From: an uncultured Lysobacteraceae bacterium
GTDB taxonomy: Bacteria > Pseudomonadota > Gammaproteobacteria > Xanthomonadales > Rhodanobacteraceae
Direction: 5' to 3'
NCBI GenBank assembly: GCA_946482585.1
Contig: CAMLSI010000160.1
Coordinates: 1 to 10,423, forward strand
DNA length: 10,423 nucleotides
Position 1 is the stretch's first letter; every line of letters starts with the position of its first letter. Shown here one piece after another: positions 6,077 to 10,423 of this stretch. The translations under genes were made by a program, and so were the position numbers. The notes below the pieces were generated by a model that searched no databases, was not told the DNA's origin, and saw nothing but the letters and a program-made list of their open reading frames with translations.

Positions 6077-7435
6077 GTGAATCAGCCCCATCGTGAAGTC
6101 GCCAAGCCCCGCGCGCAGGCAGTCGCCGAGCGTGCCTTCTCGGCCATCGAACACATACTCCATATCGAAGCCACGAGCGGCATCGTCCTGCTCGCTGCGG
6201 CAGCGATCGCCATCGCCTGGGCGAACTCGCCGCTGGCCGACAGCTATCACCACCTGTGGCACACCGCATTCTCGCTGAAGCTCGGCAGCTACGAGTTCTC
6301 GCAGTCGCTGCATTTCTGGATCAACGACGGACTGATGACGATCTTCTTCCTCGTCGTCGGCATGGAGATACGCCGCGAGATCCACGACGGTGCGCTCAGC
6401 ACCTGGCGCGCGGCCATGCTGCCGGTCGTCGCCGCACTCGGCGGGGTCTGCGTTCCTGCGCTGATCTATCTCGGCATCAACCACGATCCGCAACAGAACC
6501 GCGGCTGGGCCATTCCGACGGCGACCGACATCGCCTTCGCCGTCGGCGTGCTCGTGCTGCTCGGACGATCGATACCGGCCAACGTCCGCGTGTTCTTGCT
6601 GGCGCTCGCGATCATCGACGACATCGTCGCCGTGCTGATCATCGCGCTGTTCTATTCCGGCGGCATAGACGTCACCGGACTCGCACTCGCCGCCGCCGCC
6701 ATCGCGATGGTGTTCATGCTCCAGGGCATCGGCGTCAATTCGGCTGGCGCGTACGTGATTCCGGGCGTGCTGCTGTGGATCGGGATGCTGCATTCGGGGG
6801 CGCATCCCACGCTGGCCGGTGTGGTCCTGGGCTTGCTGACCCCCGCCACGATACGCAGCTCGCGCCAGGGCGTGCTCGACAACGCCTCGAGCGCGCTGTC
6901 GGCGCTGTCGGAAGCGGACCACCGCGACACTGCTCACGGGAAGATCGCCAAGTCGGTGAAGCGCCTCAGGGACATGCCGCGCGAACTGCTGGCGCCGGGC
7001 ACGCGCCTGCAGATCGCGCTGCATCCCTGGGTGGCCTTCGTCATCATGCCGCTGTTCGCGCTCGCTAATGCCGGCGTCACCCTGAGCGGCATCGATTTCT
7101 CGCAATCGGCGCCGCTGGCCGTCGCGATCGGCATCAGTCTCGCGCTGGTGGCCGGCAAGCCGCTCGGTGTCGTGCTGGCCTGCTGGCTGGCCGTGCGCAG
7201 CGGCCTCTGCGTGCTGCCCGGCCAGGTCAACTGGCGCGGCATATGGCTGGTGGGGCTCCTCGCCGGCATCGGATTCACGATGTCGATCTTCATCGCCATG
7301 CTCGCGTTCCGCGACGAGAACCTCATCGGCGCCGCCAAGGTCGGTGTACTGATCGCCTCTGTCGTCGCGGCGGTGCTGGGCCTGGTCTGGGGAAAGATCT
7401 ATGCGCGCGGACAGGCCGCAAGCGCGGCGCCGTAG
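6077..7435 (+). CDS. nhaA: Na+/H+ antiporter NhaA
   Basis: The 452-residue inner-membrane antiporter exchanges Na+ (or Li+) for H+ and supports sodium tolerance and pH balance. The transport residues are in place: Asp151 in [11 protein letters not shown] (the D133 counterpart in E. coli) and the Asp181-Asp182 pair in [12 protein letters not shown] (D163/D164). Lys361 in AGKPLGVV corresponds to K300, His243 in [10 protein letters not shown] to H225, and the Gly-rich [14 protein letters not shown] (393-406) to the G338 region. About 12 membrane segments are visible. The protein is longer than E. coli NhaA (388), mainly through a charged loop at about 260-312 before [20 protein letters not shown]. 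The start chosen is the GTG at 6077-6079, with GGAG (6063-6066) 10 nt upstream. The frame is open back to 5768, but that extension is not NhaA-like. It stands alone, with promoter candidates in the spacer before it. Confidence 0.96.
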   Translation: MNQPHREVAKPRAQAVAERAFSAIEHILHIEATSGIVLLAAAAIAIAWANSPLADSYHHLWHTAFSLKLGSYEFSQSLHFWINDGLMTIFFLVVGMEIRREIHDGALSTWRAAMLPVVAALGGVCVPALIYLGINHDPQQNRGWAIPTATDIAFAVGVLVLLGRSIPANVRVFLLALAIIDDIVAVLIIALFYSGGIDVTGLALAAAAIAMVFMLQGIGVNSAGAYVIPGVLLWIGMLHSGAHPTLAGVVLGLLTPATIRSSRQGVLDNASSALSALSEADHRDTAHGKIAKSVKRLRDMPRELLAPGTRLQIALHPWVAFVIMPLFALANAGVTLSGIDFSQSAPLAVAIGISLALVAGKPLGVVLACWLAVRSGLCVLPGQVNWRGIWLVGLLAGIGFTMSIFIAMLAFRDENLIGAAKVGVLIASVVAAVLGLVWGKIYARGQAASAAP

Positions 7436-7516
7436 TGGGGGGTTATGCCTCGCTGGGGGCGGGTTCGATGCGCATCCGTTCTGCGCGGTGTGTATTTTTG
7501 TCGAATGCTGCAAATT

Positions 7517-7533
7517 ACGCGATGTGATCGCGT
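7517..7533. repeat. Perfect 7-3-7 inverted repeat, operator-like
   Basis: ACGCGAT-GTG-ATCGCGT is a perfect 17-bp dyad, 82 bp after the nhaA stop codon and about 370 bp before the next start codon. It could be the operator of a dimeric regulator. As RNA it would form a 7-bp stem with a 3-nt loop, but without the T-tract of an intrinsic terminator. The left-to-right reading includes GTGATCGCG, so a CRP-like half-site is another possibility. Confidence 0.45.
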
Positions 7534-7607
7534 GGCCCGGCAGGGTTGCAGCAACGCTTCGCATTCCCGACGAGTCGGCGACCGATTGAAGCGCGATGAT
7601 CGGTCGT

Positions 7608-7622
7608 TGCGGGGTTCCCGCA
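7608..7622. repeat. Short GC-rich hairpin
   Basis: TGCGGG-GTT-CCCGCA forms a perfect 6-bp stem with a 3-nt loop. No T-rich run follows on either strand, so I do not call it a terminator. It may act as a weak transcript-end structure for nhaA or be chance in GC-rich DNA. Confidence 0.25.
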
Positions 7623-7906
7623 CTCACCGCGCGATGTTCGGCCAGGTCGTTCCAGCACTCGATGCCATCGCAACGATTCGGGAACCTATCGTGCGCGACG
7701 GGCAGGGAGGCCGGATAGTGTGATCAGTGTCGCAATAGCCGAAACCGGTCGCGCCGGGTCTGATAGTCGAAGGCCGGCTTGTCGCTAGTTTGAGGTGATC
7801 GTGATGCCGGGCAGGTCGGCATCGGAGCGGTCTCGTCGCGGGCACGTGGCCCGGGGCCGGCGAGTCCGACTCCAAGCCAGCAGCGACGCACAAGCCGGAG
7901 AGCGAA

Positions 7907-9757
7907 ATGAAATCAGCACGAGGGCCGGGCATGCCGGTGCGATTCGTCGTAACCGGGTTTCTTCTCGTCCATGCCGCGCTTGCCGGCGCGCAATCGATTT
8001 TCGCCAGCGGGTTCGAGCCGGTCGAAGATCTGCCGTTGAATCCGCCGCCCACCGTCCTGTGCATCACCGCTGACCCACGTTGCGGTCCGGCCTACGATCC
8101 CGCCCACCCGATGAGCGCAAGCCAGCTGGCGCAAGCCATTCAGGTCGGAATGGAGGCCTGGCGCTTCCACGGCGCACGCGGTTCCTGCTCGGGCTGCCAT
8201 CTTCCCGATGCGCTGGATCTGGCGATGGGAGGGTTTTCGGACGACAGCATACGGCGGCGGTCCGCGACGCACATCGACCCTCAGCGCGCCGAGGCGGTGG
8301 TGAACCTGGTACATGCGATCCGCCAGAAGTTCGAGCTGACGGCGTTGTTCCATCCCGCGGCGCTGAGGCCGCTCCAGCCCGGCTTTGAACCTTTCCACGA
8401 AACCACGCCAGGCCTGCCCGTGTGGGACAGCACCGGGCAGCGCGAACGTGACCAGGCGTTCACCGATCATCTCGTCAACGATCTGCATCTGCTCTGGGCC
8501 ACCGGCACGGTGAACAGCCTGGCCAAGGCACACCAGGCCTACGACGAATTGCATGCCATCGACCTGCGGCGCCTCAAGCTGGGCATCCCGTTCGATCTGT
8601 TGAGCGAAGACGGCTTCTACGGGGAAACCCACAAGAGCGTCTTCGAATGGTTTCCGGATATCGCCAGCACGCCGAGCAGCGGCATGGCCAGCGGTTTCTA
8701 CGCGCTGGTGGATGCGTACATTGCCAATCCCACGGATGCGAACCTGTGGGCGTACTACGACGCGGTTTCCACCCACACCACGTGCGACCCGGACCTGGGC
8801 GGTGCCAACATCGGCGACTATCCAAGAGCCTGCAACTGGATGCGTCAGAAGTACCGGTCGCTTCAGTTCTTCGGGCACCTGCTGCGGCACAGGAACCTGA
8901 AGTATCCGGACTTCCTGGCGGACCTGCGCTCCACCCAGCCGCAAGCCCGGTACCGGGATCATCTCGACATCGTGATAGCGCGCAACCCGGTCTGGGAAGC
9001 CGGCGACCTGCTGCGGATCGCACCGCTGCAACGCCCCGCGGCGACCGCCTGCAACGAGACCAACCATCCGTGCACCCTGCTGCCGCCGGTCGTGGACGAA
9101 ACCGTTCACAACATCCCCACGCCGCGAGAGGCGCGGATCAAGCAGAGCGAAGTGTTCCAGCAGAGCTGGTTCGTGATGAGCTGGCTCGCGGACCCCGCGC
9201 TGTTGTACGAGGGCGACAGTTTCGCCACCTTCATCGGCGACTATCTGGAAAGCGTGCTCCTGCCTCATTACGACGTCCACCATGCGTTCGTGGTGGCCAA
9301 GATGGCGGTCGAGAAGAGCGCCGCGAGCGAGTGGATGAACGCGCCGGGCTTCCGCCAGGGCACCGGCAAGATCGCCAGCGTGCGGACATTTTCGTTCAAG
9401 CAGCTGCGGGACAATTTCAGCCCGCCGCCGCAGAACGATCCGCGCTATCCGGTGCACGCGAAGATGTTCGCCAACTTCGCGCGCCTGTGGATCTACCTGG
9501 TCGAGGAGGACGTGCGCGTCAGCGGCTCCATCTACGACCGCAACGAGGTGATGCGGGCCGTACGTTTCATGCGTACCTGGATCGCGCAACTCGAAGGGCA
9601 GGAGGACGCGCAAATCAACGCGCTGGTGGGCGCGTTGGAAACGTCCGCCGCCGCCGCGACGGAACTCCGTTCGCAACAGAACATCAGCGAGAATCCCGGC
9701 ACCGGCCTGCAGCCCAACGGGCGCTGGGCGGAATTCGATGTGCCGTACGTGCCGTAA
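7907..9757 (+). CDS. Secreted protein with a single c-type haem site, family unknown
   Basis: This 616-residue protein has a signal peptide (about 1-29, cleavage after LAGA before QSIFASGFE), so it is exported. One CxxCH haem attachment motif, CSGCH, lies at 94-98 within ARGSCSGCHLPDALDLAMGGF; Met107 is a candidate distal ligand. Six other cysteines come in near pairs, C52/C59, C293/C309 and C382/C389, and probably form three disulfides. The remaining 500 or so residues look soluble and mostly helical, with many Trp, Tyr and His, for example THKSVFEWFPDIAS (241-254) and YLESVLLPHYDVHHAFVVAK (446-465). There is no second haem motif, unlike di-haem peroxidases, MauG or rubber oxygenase RoxA. 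The ATG has GGAG (7897-7900) 6 nt upstream; Met9 is a possible alternative start. A longer open frame lies opposite but shows no such features. I do not recognise the family; an electron-transfer or oxidoreductase role is inferred only from the haem site. Confidence 0.85.
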   Translation: MKSARGPGMPVRFVVTGFLLVHAALAGAQSIFASGFEPVEDLPLNPPPTVLCITADPRCGPAYDPAHPMSASQLAQAIQVGMEAWRFHGARGSCSGCHLPDALDLAMGGFSDDSIRRRSATHIDPQRAEAVVNLVHAIRQKFELTALFHPAALRPLQPGFEPFHETTPGLPVWDSTGQRERDQAFTDHLVNDLHLLWATGTVNSLAKAHQAYDELHAIDLRRLKLGIPFDLLSEDGFYGETHKSVFEWFPDIASTPSSGMASGFYALVDAYIANPTDANLWAYYDAVSTHTTCDPDLGGANIGDYPRACNWMRQKYRSLQFFGHLLRHRNLKYPDFLADLRSTQPQARYRDHLDIVIARNPVWEAGDLLRIAPLQRPAATACNETNHPCTLLPPVVDETVHNIPTPREARIKQSEVFQQSWFVMSWLADPALLYEGDSFATFIGDYLESVLLPHYDVHHAFVVAKMAVEKSAASEWMNAPGFRQGTGKIASVRTFSFKQLRDNFSPPPQNDPRYPVHAKMFANFARLWIYLVEEDVRVSGSIYDRNEVMRAVRFMRTWIAQLEGQEDAQINALVGALETSAAAATELRSQQNISENPGTGLQPNGRWAEFDVPYVP

Positions 9758-10230
9758 CCGCGCCGTCGCCGCCGTCCGGGGCGGTTGCGCTCGCACCGCA
9801 TGCTTGCATTCGCAGGAATGCTGCTTCTGTGCAAATCGGGACAAGGCGTGCCCGCGACGAGGCTGCCGTCGCGGATCCTGCGCAGCGGCTTCATCGCAAC
9901 GTTTCATCCGGCGGTCCAGGTTGGATCGCGGAGGCTGAAGCGAATCAGCGTGTCGTTAGCAACGGCAGGCGCTGTCGTCCGAGGCGGACGGCGCGTGTGC
10001 AAAGCGGGCGTAGCGCGTCAGCTGAGGACGATCCAGACGCCGTGTGCAAACGCTTGGCTTCGCGATGGAGCGACGCGTTCGTCGGCGGGGCGCCACCACG
10101 CCACGGAGTACACCATTAACCGGCTCTCCTTCGTCCACCCGGAAGGTATACAGCGAGCAGAGAATGGCCTGGACCGGCATGCGGCGATGGCGGCGGTTCG
10201 TGCCGCACGGCCTCCGCAGCGGCATCGCGG
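9758..10230. other. 473-bp stretch without a convincing gene
   Basis: Between the cytochrome-like gene and the ssrA terminator no frame has both a good start and protein-like composition. A GC hairpin with arms AACCGC (9756-9761) and GCGGTT (9781-9786) begins within the stop codon of the upstream gene but lacks a T-tract. The octamer TGTGCAAA occurs three times (9828-9835, 9996-10003, 10043-10050). A 32-codon minus-strand frame with a good ribosome site lies at 10018-10116. The region could be gene remnants downstream of ssrA. Confidence 0.5.
10018..10116 (-). CDS. Possible 32-residue small protein
   Basis: The frame opens at an ATG (10114-10116) with a strong AAGGAG (10126-10131) 9 nt upstream and ends at TGA (10018-10020). 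The product would start MVYSVAWWRPADERVAP and end with the hydrophobic GVWIVLS. No family is recognised. The only support is the ribosome site; the frame is short enough to be chance, or it may be the tail of a decayed gene. It lies downstream of ssrA on the same strand, beyond its terminator. Confidence 0.15.
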   Translation of the reverse strand: MVYSVAWWRPADERVAPSRSQAFAHGVWIVLS

Positions 10231-10261
10231 ACAAGAAAAAGGCCCGGAGACTATCCGGGCC
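10231..10261 (-). terminator. Intrinsic terminator of ssrA
   Basis: On the minus strand a perfect 7-bp stem GGCCCGG/CCGGGCC (10255-10261 with 10241-10247) and a 7-nt loop are followed by TTTTTCTTG (10240-10232). It starts 8 nt after the tmRNA CCA end. The T-tract lies on the minus-strand side, so it ends transcription from ssrA; the weaker CTTCTGATT on the other side could give some termination in the plus direction. Confidence 0.9.
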
Positions 10262-10269
10262 CTTCTGAT

Positions 10270-10423
10270 TGGTGGAGGTGGCGGGAATTGAACCCGCGTC
10301 CGAAGGCGCTTGACGCCAGGTACTACATGCTTAGCTCACCGTTGGATCTCGTCTGCCGACAGCACGGCGTGCGAAGCGCGCCGGCGGACCAGCCTGTTAG
10401 TTTTAGCCAAGCACCGACAGGCC
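10270..10423 (-). ncRNA. ssrA: tmRNA (ssrA), 3' part
   Basis: These 154 nt are the 3' part of tmRNA, which rescues stalled ribosomes by trans-translation with SmpB. Read on the minus strand, the end is the tRNA-like domain. The T-arm has stem GCGGG/CCCGC (10293-10297 with 10281-10285) and loop TTCAATT. The acceptor strand CACCTCC follows, with an encoded CCA at 10272-10270. Further upstream is the conserved GCTAAGCATGTAGTACC (about 10317-10333), then the pseudoknot region around GGCTAAAACTAACAGGCTGG, which nears the left edge of the visible part. The 5' tRNA-like half and the peptide tag lie outside the window. A typical one-piece tmRNA is about 350-370 nt, so well under half is visible. There is no sign of the two-piece (permuted) form in what is seen. 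Confidence 0.95.

Larger units (their letters stand above)
7436..7906. other. 471-bp spacer between nhaA and the secreted cytochrome gene
   Basis: No convincing gene was found. No terminator with a T-tract follows nhaA. The spacer holds a perfect 7-3-7 inverted repeat (7517-7533), a GC hairpin (7608-7622), and an unusually good ribosome site GAGGTGAT (7792-7799) ahead of overlapping GTG (7801) and ATG (7804) codons. The frame these open is Arg-rich and runs out of frame into the next gene. I found no promoter pair for the downstream gene that I trust. Confidence 0.6.

Noticed and set aside
5792..7627. 611-residue open frame on the minus strand opposite nhaA
   Set aside because: The composition is dominated by Arg, Gln, His, Asp and Gly, typical of the complement of a membrane protein gene, and nhaA on the other strand is certain.
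9756..9786. AACCGC/GCGGTT hairpin at the end of the cytochrome-like gene as a terminator
   Set aside because: The loop is long (19 nt) and the downstream bases are GC-rich, so there is no intrinsic terminator signature.
7913..9907. 664-residue open frame on the minus strand opposite the cytochrome-like gene
   Set aside because: It is longer than the sense frame but rich in Arg, His, Val and Gln with no recognisable domain; the sense frame has a signal peptide, haem motif, paired cysteines and a ribosome site. High GC content makes such antisense frames common.
9785..10291. 168-residue plus-strand frame starting MRSHRMLAFAGMLLLCKSG
   Set aside because: It looks faintly like a signal peptide but has no ribosome site, runs through the ssrA terminator into the tmRNA 3' end, and is Arg-rich without a domain.
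10270..10297. An ordinary tRNA gene at the right edge
   Set aside because: The T-arm and CCA end look tRNA-like, but the upstream bases carry the tmRNA-specific GCTAAGCATGTAGTACC and pseudoknot sequence and no anticodon arm.
1..10423. CRISPR array, transposase or phage defence system
   Set aside because: No regularly spaced repeats, terminal inverted repeats, integrase, nuclease or toxin-antitoxin motifs were found on either strand.

Overview
The window reads as chromosomal DNA of a GC-rich Gram-negative proteobacterium. An Mla-type outer-membrane lipid transporter, an outer-membrane lipoprotein, a periplasmic c-type cytochrome and a one-piece tmRNA all fit that. The short 'IFASGFE' tract right after the signal peptide of the 616-aa secreted protein recalls proteins of Xanthomonadales (Rhodanobacteraceae such as Dokdonella). 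That placement rests on memory and is tentative.

Left half (1-4952), minus strand. Reading in the direction of transcription, a tightly packed four-gene operon comes first: an MlaE permease with a fused N-terminal STAS domain, an MlaF-type ATPase, an MlaD/MCE substrate-binding protein, and an ABC_trans_aux (PqiC-like) lipoprotein. Junctions overlap by 4, 17 and 4 nt, so translation is probably coupled. A tandem universal stress protein follows after 64 bp. Then comes the N-terminal part of a GNAT acetyltransferase, cut by the window edge just before its acetyl-CoA loop. A perfect FNR/ANR-type dyad (TTGAT-N4-ATCAA) precedes the GNAT gene. A degenerate dyad of the same type precedes the permease gene. 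Both centres lie exactly 63.5 bp from the respective start codon, which suggests that one CRP/FNR-family regulator, probably responding to oxygen or nitric oxide, controls this block.

Middle (4953-7435), plus strand. A DUF3788 protein is divergent from the lipid-transport operon and may use a CTG start. After a 442-bp spacer with a putative promoter and an operator-like inverted repeat comes nhaA, a Na+/H+ antiporter with all key acidic residues and a longer cytoplasmic loop than the E. coli protein.

Right (7436-10423). A 471-bp spacer carries a perfect 7-3-7 inverted repeat and leads to a 616-aa secreted protein with one CSGCH haem site and three further cysteine pairs. I cannot assign it to a family, and it is the least explained gene here. 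A 473-bp stretch without a convincing gene follows. At the right edge, on the minus strand, lie a strong intrinsic terminator and the 3' part of ssrA (tmRNA). No CRISPR array, insertion sequence, transposase or integrase was seen. The most interesting items are the unassigned cytochrome-like protein and the shared dyads that tie lipid transport, stress protein and acetyltransferase together.
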